The notes below the pieces were generated by a model that saw only the letters and a list, made by a program, of their open reading frames with translations, did not search any database and had not been told where the DNA came from. A stretch of 64,000 bases of DNA from Emticicia fluvialis (GTDB lineage: Bacteria > Bacteroidota > Bacteroidia > Cytophagales > Spirosomataceae). The position numbers and the translations under genes are program-made. Below are positions 9,452 to 18,808 of the stretch, in pieces. Each line of letters opens with the position of its first letter. Position 1 is the first letter of the stretch. The stretch spans positions 67,628 to 131,627 of the forward strand of contig NZ_JANUSD010000016.1 in assembly GCF_024793945.1 (NCBI RefSeq), written 5' to 3'.

Positions 9452-12400
9452 ATGAACAACAAAACTTCTACATCTGAAAGCAGCTTTCCGGGGAAAAACA
9501 ACCCCTCTTCCGGAGAAATCCCGGTTAATACCATAGATAATCTGGATTATAGAAATCTGCTTGAAAATTATATCGATGAAAACTACCTCATTGTTGACAG
9601 ACAGCTGAAAATAGTTAAATATAACAAGGGTTTCAAAGATTTGTGTTTTGATTTTATGGGTCTTGAAGTCAAAACCGGCGAAAATATCCTGAACTACGTA
9701 TTAGAAGGCCGCACCGAAACCATCAGAAAATATTACAACCGCGTATTTAATGGCGAACAATTAGATGTAGAATTGAACCTGCCCTCGTTCAAAAACAAAT
9801 TTATCAGCTTTAATACACGTTACAAACCTATCTATAATGACCAGCATCAGATAATTGGTGCATACGTTACCTCACTCAACCTCAGCCGTTTAAAAAAAGC
9901 CGAACTAGACAAACACCAGAACGAAGTAATCTATCAGCACATGATAGACAACTCGCCCGATGCCTTCTTTCTCTGTACCCTCGAAGGTAAAATTATGGAT
10001 GCTAATCCGGCTGCTTCAGACATCTTCGGCTATACCTATGACGAACTTAAAAGGATGCACCGCAACGACCTGCTACTTGAGTTTGAAGAACATGCCTCTC
10101 AATTTAAAGACGCCGACATGCACGGTGGCAAACTGAAAGGCGTAACAATTGGTATAAGAAAAAACGGCGAGGAGTTTCCGCTTGAGTTCTCTTCTGTGGT
10201 TTATACAGACCTGTACGGCCTCACCAAAACCAGTACTTTTGTAAGCGATATTTCGGCCCGTAAAAATGCCGAAAAACTATTGGAACAAAGTGAACGCCGT
10301 TTCAGAGCCCTGGTTGAAAACGCCGGAGAGATTGTGATGCTTACCACCGAAAACGGCAAGGTAATTTACGCAAGCCCAGCTTTAGAACGGGTAACCGGCT
10401 ACACCCCCGATGACATCAATAATGACCCCGGGCTGGCAGCTGCCACCATTTACCCGGATGACGTACCCCAGGTAACAGATACCTTTAGATTTATTATACA
10501 AAACCCTGGTATTGCTAAACCGGTTCAGTATAGGCTTTTACATAAAAATGGGCATTATATTTGGCTGAAAGGCATGATGGCCAATATGCTGCACGATGCC
10601 AACGTGGGTGCCATTGTTGCCAATTACAGAGACATCAGCATCAGGAAACAAACAGAAGAAAAACTGGCACGAACTGAAGGCAGGTTTAAAGCGCTGGTTG
10701 AAACCGGCGAAGACATCATTATACTGGTGCAACCAGACGGCCTGATTACCTACGTAAGCCCGGCCTTTGAGAAACACACCGGTTTTGTGTCAGAAGAAGT
10801 AATAGGTCATTTCAATCAGGAGTTTATGCACCCTGAGCAGGCCGCCGAAAGCCCCGGCCTGATTGCCGGGCTGATAGCCAACCCGGGCAGCACCGCAAGC
10901 CGTACCAACCGCCTGAAATGTAAAGACGGCAGCTATATTTGGGTTGAAGGCTACGTTACCAACCTGCTGCACGACCAGAACGTGCAGGCGCTGGTAGCCA
11001 ATTTTCAGGATATTACCACACGCCTGGAAGCCGAAGAACGCCTGAGCAATTCGGAAAGAGACCTGAAAACCATCTTTGAAAACACAACAGAGGCCTTTCT
11101 GCTGATGGATACCCAACGCATTGTAAAGGCCTTTAACCATAACGCCATCAGGGTGGCACAATTAAACGGCGACAAAGAATTAGTAATTGGGGTAGACCTG
11201 CTTGACCTGGCCATAAATACCCGCTGCGATCTGGCCAAAGCCGCCATTAGCCGCTCTCTGGAAGGCAAAACCATTAAATATGACCGATGCTTTGAACGCC
11301 CCAACGGCGATAACCTCTGGTTTGAATACTCGCTGAGCCCCGTTTATGCAAACGGAGTAATTGTAGGCAGTTGCATGACCGCCCGCGAAATAACCGACCG
11401 CAAAAAAGCTGAGGAAGAAATATCTAAACGCGAAGCGCTGTTCAGGTCGGTTTTTGAAAACAGCCATGACCTGCTGCTGCTCTTTGACGCCGAAGGCAAA
11501 ATTGAATTTATGAGCCCGTCTTTTCAGAAAGCCTTTGGGTTTCTGAAAAAACATGACAACATTGAACTTATACGAGAATACCTGCACCCGGACGACCGCC
11601 AGACAGCCCAGGATACCCTGGACAAAGCCCTTGCCAACCCCGAGCAACCCATTGATGTAATCCTGCGCAAACAAGCGGCAGTCGGCGGCTATAGTATTAT
11701 TGAAGGCACTTTTACCAATATGCTGCATAAACCCGAGGTAAATGTAGTAGTGGCCAATTTTAAAGACATTACCGAGCAGTACCGGTTTAAAGAACAACAG
11801 GCGCTTTTTGTGTCAATCGTTAATTCGTCAGAAGACTCTATCCTCAGTATGGACCTCAACAAAACCATACTGACCTGGAACCCCAGCGCCGAAAAAATGT
11901 TTGGTTTTACCGCCGAAGAGGCCATCGGGCAGCTTACCACCATTATTATACCAGACGACCGCCTGCATGAAGAAACCGAAATTCTCGACCGCATCAGAAA
12001 CGGTTTCCCGGTAAAACACTACGAAACCCTCAGAAAAAATAAATCCGGCGAGCTGCTCGAAATTTCACTTACCGTTTCGCCCATTAAAGACATCAACGGC
12101 AATATTACCGGCGCCTCAAAAATAGCCCGCGACATCTCAGACAGAAAGAAGTCTGAAATTCTGATACGGAACAGCGAAAAACGTTTCAGAAGCCTGCTGC
12201 AAAACAGTAGCGACGGATTGAGCCTGCTTTCAGCCGATGGCATTATGTTAGAAATCAGCCCGGCCGGCAAGCGCATCACCGAGTTTGAAGAACACGAAAT
12301 ACTGGGCATCAACCTGGCCACCCTGATACACCCCGAAGATATCGAGGTGGTGTCGCAGGCTTTTTTGGGTATTCTTAAAGACCCCTCGCTTACCAAAAGA

Positions 12401-13243
12401 TCTGAATACCGCAGCCTGACCAAAAGCGGCACTTTCAGATGGCTGGAGGCCAGCTTTCAGAATCTGCTGAACGAACCGGCCGTGGGTGCCGTTGTGGTTA
12501 ACTACCGCGACATAACCGACCGCAAGAATCAGGAAATTGAGCGCGAGCAGCTCATTAAAACCCTGAACCAGAACAACAACGACCTCCGGAATTTCTCTTA
12601 CATTACGTCGCATAACCTGAAAGCGCCCTTGTCTAATCTGATGGGTTTCCTAGACCTGCTTACAGATATACCTATCGAAGACCCCACCCTCAGCACTATT
12701 CTGGATGGTTTCAAGACCTCAACCATACAGTTGAATAATACCGTAAACGACCTGGTGAAAATACTGGTAATCCGCGACACCTCAGATATTGAGCAGAAGG
12801 AAATCGGCTTTGAGCGTATTTTCAGGCAGGTAGCCAGCCAACTGGCCCCGCAGGTAGAAGAGGCCGATGCCCACATAGAACTAAAGTTTCAAAATGCGCC
12901 AACGGTTATTTTCAACGAGACCTATCTGGAGAGCATCTTCATGAACCTGCTCACCAATGCCATCAAGTACAGGTCGTATGACCGCCCCCTGAAAATTGAG
13001 GTAGCCACCCGCAAAACCGACGACGGCATTGTGCTGACCTTTGCCGACAACGGCATTGGCTTTGACGTAGAACGGCACAAAGCCAAAATATTTGGCTTGT
13101 ACCAGCGTTTTCATGACCGCCCCAATAGCAAAGGTCTGGGGCTGTACCTGATCAAGTCGCAGATGGAAAGCCTGCAGGGTACCATCAGCGTAGCAAGCGC
13201 CGAAGGCATTGGCACCACCTTCACACTCCGGTTTCATGCCTGA
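9452..13243 (+). CDS. Multi-PAS sensor histidine kinase
   Basis: 1263 aa with no transmembrane segment, so probably cytoplasmic. I count eight PAS modules (about 30-150, 150-275, 280-400, 405-525, 530-650, 655-775, 785-905 and 910-1030), most followed by a PAC-like DITxRK segment. The kinase core follows: a HisKA H-box FSYITSHNLKAPLSNL near residue 1055, an N-box NAIKYRS, a G1 box FADNGIGFD and a GLGLYLIK G2 box at the C-terminus. Modules 3 and 4 are especially alike, consistent with internal duplication. It probably integrates several intracellular cues. The single-domain response regulator just upstream is the likely phosphate acceptor. Confidence 0.92.
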   Translation: MNNKTSTSESSFPGKNNPSSGEIPVNTIDNLDYRNLLENYIDENYLIVDRQLKIVKYNKGFKDLCFDFMGLEVKTGENILNYVLEGRTETIRKYYNRVFNGEQLDVELNLPSFKNKFISFNTRYKPIYNDQHQIIGAYVTSLNLSRLKKAELDKHQNEVIYQHMIDNSPDAFFLCTLEGKIMDANPAASDIFGYTYDELKRMHRNDLLLEFEEHASQFKDADMHGGKLKGVTIGIRKNGEEFPLEFSSVVYTDLYGLTKTSTFVSDISARKNAEKLLEQSERRFRALVENAGEIVMLTTENGKVIYASPALERVTGYTPDDINNDPGLAAATIYPDDVPQVTDTFRFIIQNPGIAKPVQYRLLHKNGHYIWLKGMMANMLHDANVGAIVANYRDISIRKQTEEKLARTEGRFKALVETGEDIIILVQPDGLITYVSPAFEKHTGFVSEEVIGHFNQEFMHPEQAAESPGLIAGLIANPGSTASRTNRLKCKDGSYIWVEGYVTNLLHDQNVQALVANFQDITTRLEAEERLSNSERDLKTIFENTTEAFLLMDTQRIVKAFNHNAIRVAQLNGDKELVIGVDLLDLAINTRCDLAKAAISRSLEGKTIKYDRCFERPNGDNLWFEYSLSPVYANGVIVGSCMTAREITDRKKAEEEISKREALFRSVFENSHDLLLLFDAEGKIEFMSPSFQKAFGFLKKHDNIELIREYLHPDDRQTAQDTLDKALANPEQPIDVILRKQAAVGGYSIIEGTFTNMLHKPEVNVVVANFKDITEQYRFKEQQALFVSIVNSSEDSILSMDLNKTILTWNPSAEKMFGFTAEEAIGQLTTIIIPDDRLHEETEILDRIRNGFPVKHYETLRKNKSGELLEISLTVSPIKDINGNITGASKIARDISDRKKSEILIRNSEKRFRSLLQNSSDGLSLLSADGIMLEISPAGKRITEFEEHEILGINLATLIHPEDIEVVSQAFLGILKDPSLTKRSEYRSLTKSGTFRWLEASFQNLLNEPAVGAVVVNYRDITDRKNQEIEREQLIKTLNQNNNDLRNFSYITSHNLKAPLSNLMGFLDLLTDIPIEDPTLSTILDGFKTSTIQLNNTVNDLVKILVIRDTSDIEQKEIGFERIFRQVASQLAPQVEEADAHIELKFQNAPTVIFNETYLESIFMNLLTNAIKYRSYDRPLKIEVATRKTDDGIVLTFADNGIGFDVERHKAKIFGLYQRFHDRPNSKGLGLYLIKSQMESLQGTISVASAEGIGTTFTLRFHA

Positions 13244-13291
13244 TAAAATTCTGTGTGGCGCCAACTTCCAGTTCGCCGCATTCTACAAAGA

Positions 13292-13337
13292 AAATGGTTT
13301 AATACCCCATCGTTAGATGAGGAATTAAACCATTTTT
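13292..13337. terminator. Bidirectional terminator between convergent genes
   Basis: Inverted repeat with arms AAAATGGTTTAAT and ATTAAACCATTTTT, extended by an inner CCCATC/GATGagG pairing. It lies about 50 bp after the kinase stop and about 100 bp beyond the convergent gene ending at 13435. T-rich flanks on both sides fit a bidirectional terminator. Confidence 0.75.
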
Positions 13338-13434
13338 GGTGTGTGGTATATTAAGCCTTGCCACTAAGTACACGATGGCCACACTATGTTTCACAATTTT
13401 CGTTAAAGGTTCACCATCATCAAACCATGCCTGA

Positions 13435-14598
13435 TTACTTACTAAACTCCACTCCTTCCATGTTCTCCAGCCGGGCTATAATTCCCCAGCCGTAAAAATC
13501 GTTGGCCACCGCTATCAGCAGTTCGTTTTCTCCGGCTTTCAGGTTCAGGTCAACACGTGCATTTTGTACCGATATCCTGCCTGCCGGGTATTTCCGCATT
13601 GATGGCTGCAAAAACAGATTTTTGTCTACATAAGCCAAAGACCCGTTCAGAAACACCCACACCTCATCGCTGAAACCCAACTGCAGCATATTCTTCTGCG
13701 CCTCGGCTGTTTTAATGATAGCTCTCAGCCATACCACCCTCCGGTTCTCACTATTACCGTACTTCCGCGTAATATTAAGCAAACCCTGTCTTTCGGCCAG
13801 AATAGTCTCTTTAAAAACCTCCGGCCTGGGTATATCCATGTTCGTAACCTCTTGTTTGGCAGGCAGTTCAAGTGGGGTGGTCATAGCCCAGTTTCTGATG
13901 TACTGCGCGTCGTGGTCGGTCAGGTCGTGGCCTTCCATTGGTGGCAGGTTCTCGGTTATATCGGGCTTTACCTGCATGTTCCATACCGTCATGCCGCCAT
14001 CAAGCGCGAGCATACCGGTGGTTGCATTGCCTTCCAGTTTGGGTATATAAAGCGTCGGGCGGTTCATGTCATTCACATACACCTTCATCTGCTTACCAGA
14101 AACCACCATTTTCAGGTGATTGGCCTTGCCTGCCTCAAACATGGCCGGTGCCTGATAATCGGGGTACATATCCCACATATTTACGCCCTTCAGTATGGGG
14201 CAATACTGCACGCCATCGTTGGCCGTGGGTGTTTTCGGCCTTGCCCTGATGTACAGAATCTCTACATCTTTGCTCTGCGCATCGCCATGAAAATAAACCG
14301 TCGGCGACGACCCCAGCGACATAGGTGCTTCGGGTTCGAAATCAAACTCAATGGTGCCGTTTGTAAAAACCGCCTCCTTCAGTAACACCGCCCCCTGGTT
14401 ACCCTGCACAATACGCATGGCCGGGGTACCGTTCTTTTCAATAAACGTTACTTTACCTTCTTTAAACTGCCATTTATCGGCACTCATGCCGATGTGATAG
14501 TCTGGCACCGCAGGAGCCGCAGGCTGACTAACATTTTTTTTCTTTTGGGCAACTGCCATTGTACACAGGCCCAACAGCAACAAAACTAGTTTTTTCAT
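13435..14598 (-). CDS. Secreted DUF1080-like / jelly-roll protein
   Basis: 387 aa with an N-terminal signal peptide (MKKLVLLLLGLCTMAVAQ). Residues of about 50-220 look like a concanavalin-type sheet domain of the DUF1080 / family 16 glycoside hydrolase-like group: NGTIEFDFEPE, then VYFHGDAQSKDVEILYIRARP, then HLKMVVSGKQMKVYVND. Residues of about 270-385 look like a second beta-sandwich of the galactose-binding type (VWLRAIIKTAEAQKNMLQLGFSDEVWVFLNG, GENELLIAVANDFYGWGIIA). It is probably exported and carbohydrate-binding or -acting. I cannot identify catalytic residues with confidence. It is monocistronic. Confidence 0.65.
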   Translation of the reverse strand: MKKLVLLLLGLCTMAVAQKKKNVSQPAAPAVPDYHIGMSADKWQFKEGKVTFIEKNGTPAMRIVQGNQGAVLLKEAVFTNGTIEFDFEPEAPMSLGSSPTVYFHGDAQSKDVEILYIRARPKTPTANDGVQYCPILKGVNMWDMYPDYQAPAMFEAGKANHLKMVVSGKQMKVYVNDMNRPTLYIPKLEGNATTGMLALDGGMTVWNMQVKPDITENLPPMEGHDLTDHDAQYIRNWAMTTPLELPAKQEVTNMDIPRPEVFKETILAERQGLLNITRKYGNSENRRVVWLRAIIKTAEAQKNMLQLGFSDEVWVFLNGSLAYVDKNLFLQPSMRKYPAGRISVQNARVDLNLKAGENELLIAVANDFYGWGIIARLENMEGVEFSK

Positions 14599-14801
14599 AA
14601 TTGATTTGTTCGGGTTTTAATTTTCACAAATAAAGAAAAACCCATTGTTTTGGCCTTGTTCAAGTACGTATCAAGTTGGTTCAAGTTCTACTTGTGGCCG
14701 GTACGTCGGTACGACGCATCCAGTCTGATAGCGTTGTAAGCCACTATGTACACTAGGTGTTCACAATGTTTCACAATAACGGCACCACACCCTCAAAAAC
14801 T

Positions 14802-14838
14802 AAAAATTGCGAGATTCTCGCAAAATCTCGCAATTTTT
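14802..14838. terminator. Intrinsic terminator after TPR/coiled-coil gene
   Basis: A 15-bp stem, AAAAATTGCGAGATT pairing with AATCTCGCAATTTTT, closes a short loop 16 bp beyond the stop of the minus-strand gene ending at 14855. The A/T-rich outer stem supplies a T-tract on either strand. The rest of the 14599-14854 intergenic region shows nothing else I can support beyond repeated CTATG/TTTCAC-like words. Confidence 0.8.
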
Positions 14839-14854
14839 ACTTATCTGCCTGCGC

Positions 14855-16936
14855 TTAATATAACCGGCCCTGCCTGATTAACTTTACACTGAAATAGCTG
14901 GTTTTTTCTGGTGTTACCGTACCCGGAAAATTCACCTGCCCGCCAATGAAATAATCCGGCGAGTAACTGATGTCAATAATAAAAGCGCTATAAATATTCA
15001 TAAACAGGTTGAAACTCATTACCGGTTTTTTGTCTGCTGCAAAGAACGACGGCCGCTCAAAATACACCGCAGGCCTGATGATGGTCTCGACATCGTCAAG
15101 CAATGAGTAAAAAGCTATGCCCCCGCCATATTTCAGCACATCGTACTTCAGGGTGCCTTTGCGTACATCGTCGGTGGCAGTAGTACCCCCGTTGGCGGCG
15201 TCGGCATCATACGTAAACGAGCCGTCTTTGTGCAGCCAGCCACCTTCGGCAAACAGCTTCCATTTGCTATCATGTTTCAGGCCCATCATTAGCGAACTCG
15301 TGCCGCCGTAGTCGCTGTAAGCGCCACTTTTACCGGGCGACAAAGCCGGAAAAGCCAGATTAAACAGCGGATTAATATGCCACGACACCCCCTTGTTGTT
15401 AAACAGCGTGGCCTTAAGCCCTACATGAAAAGTAGGCATGGCAAACTTCTGTATATAAGTTTTGTTTACCGCATACGCGCTGGTATTGTTGGTGTACATG
15501 GGCAGGTCTTCAATGCCCAGCCCCAGTTGCACTTTGGCAGCAAAAAACCGCTCAATATAGCGGTCTTTCATCGCAGACATTAAACCTACCGTTCCGGCTG
15601 CCATACCTGCAAACTGCGCGTTTTCTTCTTTATCTACTTTCTGCTGTTTTTCTACCCGCACTTTGCGTTCGGCAGTTTTTTTGGCTTCAAAAGCCTGTGT
15701 ATAGCGTTCGTTGGCTATGCGGGCCTGGTCGGGGTCTTGTGCCAGACTTTTGGCCTGGTTATAATAAGTCATGGCGCTTTCATAATTACCGCTTTTCAGG
15801 GCATTATCACCATTCTGAATAGCCGCACTGTAACGGGCATACCTGGCTTCTTTTTCTTTTCTGATGCGCTCCTGCTCGGCCTCATAGCGTTTTTTTTCTT
15901 CCTCCTGCTGCTTCCGTAATGCCTCCTGCTGTTGTAGTTGCCGCTTTTCTTCTGCTTCTGTTTCGCGCATCTTGGCATTAATGTAGTTATTATGGGCATC
16001 GGCGGCTTTCATCTGCTCCTGCTGTTCTCTGGTTAAGGCACTACCACTCTGGCCGGAGCCGCTCTGGACAGAGCCGCTCTGACCGCCGCCACTTTGCTGG
16101 TTGGCGCTGGCATCACAAACCGACCGCCCGTTATTAATATACACCGCATTTTTTACCTGTATCGATTTAATCTTGTCGGCATCCATCTTATGATTAAACT
16201 CTACCGTACCGCCTGCCGCTATGTCGTGCGTGTTACCAAAATGCACTTTTCCGTTTTTATCAAGCAGGTTAAACTCAAACCGTACAGGGCTGTTATAAGA
16301 AGACCTCACCTGAAAATACAAATGCACCTGATAGTTCAGTGCATAACCCTGGTCTTTCAGGGTGCGGTACTCCAGCCCGGTGGCACAACTGCTGAACCCC
16401 TTCCAGTCTGACCACTGCGGCGATACCCTGGTGGTAGTAGTAGTTGGGGTTGGTTGTTGCGGTGCATCTCCTTCTACAAATTCAAATCCGTCAATTTTGT
16501 AAGAAATCACTTTAGGTCTGGTGCCTTTTTTTACAGATATTGAAGTGTAAATATAGCTTTCGCCTCTGGCCGGAACGTCGAATGATTGAATACCATTACC
16601 ACGAACCATGCCTCCCCCAGCACTCCAGATACTGTTCCACACATTTTTATTTGTGGTTTGGGGTACATAGCCGCCGGGGGTGTAGGTACACCAGTCATTT
16701 TGAAAGTACACGTCAGGAAACCCAACAAACTTTATGGGCTTATCATTGGCGTTGGTAGCAGTTAATTTAATCTCATAGTTATCAAACCAGGTGTCGCAAT
16801 CCTTAAAATAATGGTCACCTTTTGGTGTGATAGTCCACGTTACAGTAACTCCTTTATTACTATAAACAGTACCCTGAGCCAATAGCTCAAAACAAAAGCC
16901 TAGCACGAAAAGGAATAAAAAGCCACTTTTTTTCAT
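14855..16936 (-). CDS. Secreted coiled-coil/TPR protein with barrel-like C-terminus
   Basis: 693 aa with a signal peptide (MKKSGFLFLFVLGFCFELLAQ). Residues of about 20-150 and 170-265 are beta-rich, Cys-containing segments. A Gly/Ser/Gln linker follows at about 280-300, then a Glu/Lys/Gln coiled coil at about 305-375. A TPR-like helical pair (YSAAIQNGDNALKSGNYESAMTYYNQAKSL) follows it. The last ~200 residues alternate in the manner of an outer-membrane beta-barrel and end in an aromatic residue (RQGRLY). It is probably anchored in the outer membrane with the coiled coil in the periplasm. No known family is recognised and it appears monocistronic. Confidence 0.7.
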   Translation of the reverse strand: MKKSGFLFLFVLGFCFELLAQGTVYSNKGVTVTWTITPKGDHYFKDCDTWFDNYEIKLTATNANDKPIKFVGFPDVYFQNDWCTYTPGGYVPQTTNKNVWNSIWSAGGGMVRGNGIQSFDVPARGESYIYTSISVKKGTRPKVISYKIDGFEFVEGDAPQQPTPTTTTTRVSPQWSDWKGFSSCATGLEYRTLKDQGYALNYQVHLYFQVRSSYNSPVRFEFNLLDKNGKVHFGNTHDIAAGGTVEFNHKMDADKIKSIQVKNAVYINNGRSVCDASANQQSGGGQSGSVQSGSGQSGSALTREQQEQMKAADAHNNYINAKMRETEAEEKRQLQQQEALRKQQEEEKKRYEAEQERIRKEKEARYARYSAAIQNGDNALKSGNYESAMTYYNQAKSLAQDPDQARIANERYTQAFEAKKTAERKVRVEKQQKVDKEENAQFAGMAAGTVGLMSAMKDRYIERFFAAKVQLGLGIEDLPMYTNNTSAYAVNKTYIQKFAMPTFHVGLKATLFNNKGVSWHINPLFNLAFPALSPGKSGAYSDYGGTSSLMMGLKHDSKWKLFAEGGWLHKDGSFTYDADAANGGTTATDDVRKGTLKYDVLKYGGGIAFYSLLDDVETIIRPAVYFERPSFFAADKKPVMSFNLFMNIYSAFIIDISYSPDYFIGGQVNFPGTVTPEKTSYFSVKLIRQGRLY

Positions 16937-17267
16937 GTTTTTTGAAAAGGGATATAAGGTAAAGGTTCAGTTTATAATCGTTCATTGTCAATTTTCAGCA
17001 GATGTAACGGTAGGTGGCAAAAGTGGTTGCTCAGGTAGATTTCGCCGGGCTTTCTGCACAGCATAGCCGGGAACCTCATTTTAGAAACAGGCAAAAACAA
17101 AATAAAGCCTGTGTTGGGTGTGGAAAGATCCTGTAAAAGGGGGTCATAGCAATGGGCCTGCCAATGGCTCAACCATATAAAACGGCCATAGGTAACCGTT
17201 TTATATGGTTGCATAACAAGTGGTTGGCCCGTTTATTGTTTCTGAAAACAGCGCTTCACGAAAGGTA
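16937..17267. other. Intergenic region with long perfect hairpin
   Basis: This gap holds a perfect 16-bp inverted repeat, CAACCATATAAAACGG at 17170-17185 and its complement at 17196-17211, with a 10-nt loop. It lacks a clear T-tract in the direction of the neighbouring minus-strand genes. It could be a terminator, an mRNA-stabilising stem-loop or a repeat fragment. No credible gene is present. Confidence 0.6.
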
Positions 17268-17723
17268 TTATTTCAGAATAGTATACGTACCGCTGCCAGA
17301 TATAGTAGCAGCCGATGAAGCGGTTGCAAACTCGGTTACGTTAACCAGTAAAATAAATGAGTTTTCTCCGGTTTTGGTCAGCGTACCGTTAATGCTGGCA
17401 ATCTGGTTTCCGTTTTCTTTCAGCACCAGCACATAGGTATTGCAACCCGGGTTGGTGGCCCATCCGTTGGCTATGTTAAATGTACCGGTTGCGGCAGTAG
17501 GCATATTGTAAATAACAATATTGGCTGTTGACATTATGGCCACATCAAAACCACCCTTACAGGTTTTGGAAGCTATGCCCTGGCACGCGCCCGAATACTT
17601 GATGTTGTTAAAAACAAATTCGCCTTTGGTTTCGGGTTCCACCTCTTTTTTGGTGGTGCATCCGGCAAAAGCCAGGCACACAACCATTACTGTAAGAACC
17701 GACCTGAGTAAAGATGGTATCAT
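17268..17723 (-). CDS. Putative small lipoprotein
   Basis: 151 aa with a lipoprotein-type signal: a hydrophobic stretch, then LAFAGC with Cys22 as the likely lipidated residue. The mature part is small-residue-rich and beta-like and contains several further Cys residues (SGACQGIASKTCKGGF and NPGCNTYVLVLKENG). No family is recognised. It starts 7 bp after the stop of the upstream beta-barrel gene (17731-18588), so the two are very likely one operon. Confidence 0.65.
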   Translation of the reverse strand: MIPSLLRSVLTVMVVCLAFAGCTTKKEVEPETKGEFVFNNIKYSGACQGIASKTCKGGFDVAIMSTANIVIYNMPTAATGTFNIANGWATNPGCNTYVLVLKENGNQIASINGTLTKTGENSFILLVNVTEFATASSAATISGSGTYTILK

Positions 17724-17730
17724 AGCTATT

Positions 17731-18588
17731 TTATTTGTTGATACTGATTGATAAACCAGCTATAATAGCCGGGTCGCCTTTGCTGACTTGTATTTCGGCA
17801 AAACCACCCAAACGCTTGGCAAAGTTGTATTTACCACCGGCGCGTGCAAGCACACCTAAATTACCACCCGAAACCTCAAACTCTTTGTAGTTAGACGTAG
17901 TTGAAGCATAAGCGTAATATAACGCCACGCCTACATAGGCCGCCGCCTTCCGTTTATCAATTTTCAGGGCCTCGTTCAGGTAATACGCTCCACCCAGAAT
18001 ACCCGTAAAAGCAGAAGTTTTCAATTCAATACCCGACTCCTTGATGCTGTTATAACCAATAGCCACCCCATAAGACAAGGCTATATTATTGGCCAGAAAC
18101 CAGTCGTTCAAAGCCTGAATGGTAGGAATAGTTGCCTTGCCGATTGAGTTCAGCGCAACACCTGTGTAAGATACCCTGTCGGCATAGTTGGTAGGGCTTT
18201 TGGGTTGGGTCTTGTCTCGTGGAGTGTACTCAAACGGTGAGCCCTCTGCCGGGGTTCCGCCTGTTAAATCAATTTCCTGCACGTCTGTCGGGGCTTCTTT
18301 CCTTGTTTGGGTGGTTGCCCTGGCTTTGGTAGGTGTAGCAGAGGTTTCAGCAGTAATAAACTCTCTCTTGCCGTTCTGGTAGGTTATCATAAACACATCT
18401 TTTTTAGCAATATTGTAGATGGGGCCGGTCAGGTTGTCCCAGTCATTATATTTAATAAAATCAACGGTTATTTCAACCACTTTGGCTTTAATTTCAGACT
18501 TGTCGTTTTTAATGATAATGTCTTGTGCAAATAATAGCGAGGGCAAAAAGGCAAGCGCAAAAGCAAGTGTTAGTAGATTTCTTTTCAT
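17731..18588 (-). CDS. Outer-membrane barrel-like protein, paralogue A
   Basis: 285 aa with a signal peptide (MKRNLLTLAFALAFLPSLLFAQ). Residues 23-80 form a compact domain, DIIIKNDKSEIKAKVVEIT...FIKYNDWDNLTGPIYNI...VFMITYQNGKREFI, found in many Bacteroidota secreted proteins. A low-complexity linker follows, and then a ~150-residue beta-barrel-like region (YGVAIGYNSI...GILGGAYYLNEAL...AAAYVGVALYYAY...GLSISI). It is clearly paralogous to the next gene upstream (18809-19804) along its whole length. Probable outer-membrane location; function unknown. Confidence 0.7.
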   Translation of the reverse strand: MKRNLLTLAFALAFLPSLLFAQDIIIKNDKSEIKAKVVEITVDFIKYNDWDNLTGPIYNIAKKDVFMITYQNGKREFITAETSATPTKARATTQTRKEAPTDVQEIDLTGGTPAEGSPFEYTPRDKTQPKSPTNYADRVSYTGVALNSIGKATIPTIQALNDWFLANNIALSYGVAIGYNSIKESGIELKTSAFTGILGGAYYLNEALKIDKRKAAAYVGVALYYAYASTTSNYKEFEVSGGNLGVLARAGGKYNFAKRLGGFAEIQVSKGDPAIIAGLSISINK

Positions 18589-18727
18589 AAGGGATACGTT
18601 ATCTGTTTTAAAGGGATTGGTTTTATGTTATAAAAAGTTTGCGGACATTTGGTAAGGTGGCATGGCACAAGCGTGCATCAAGCCCATTCGGGCAATTGAA
18701 TTATACCGGCAAACTTAATTATTTACT

Positions 18728-18770
18728 AACTGGCAATAAATACCTAGCATTAGGTATTTTATTGCCAGTT
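18728..18770. terminator. Hairpin between the two barrel paralogues
   Basis: Near-perfect inverted repeat of about 19 bp per arm (AACTGGCAATAAATACCTA against TAGGTATTTTATTGCCAGTT, with one bulged A). It lies about 40 bp after the stop of the gene ending at 18809. It probably terminates or attenuates transcription before the next paralogue. Confidence 0.75.
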
Positions 18771-18808
18771 TTAAAGCCTTGGCAGCTGAGAAACAGGCAG
18801 CAGCCCGC

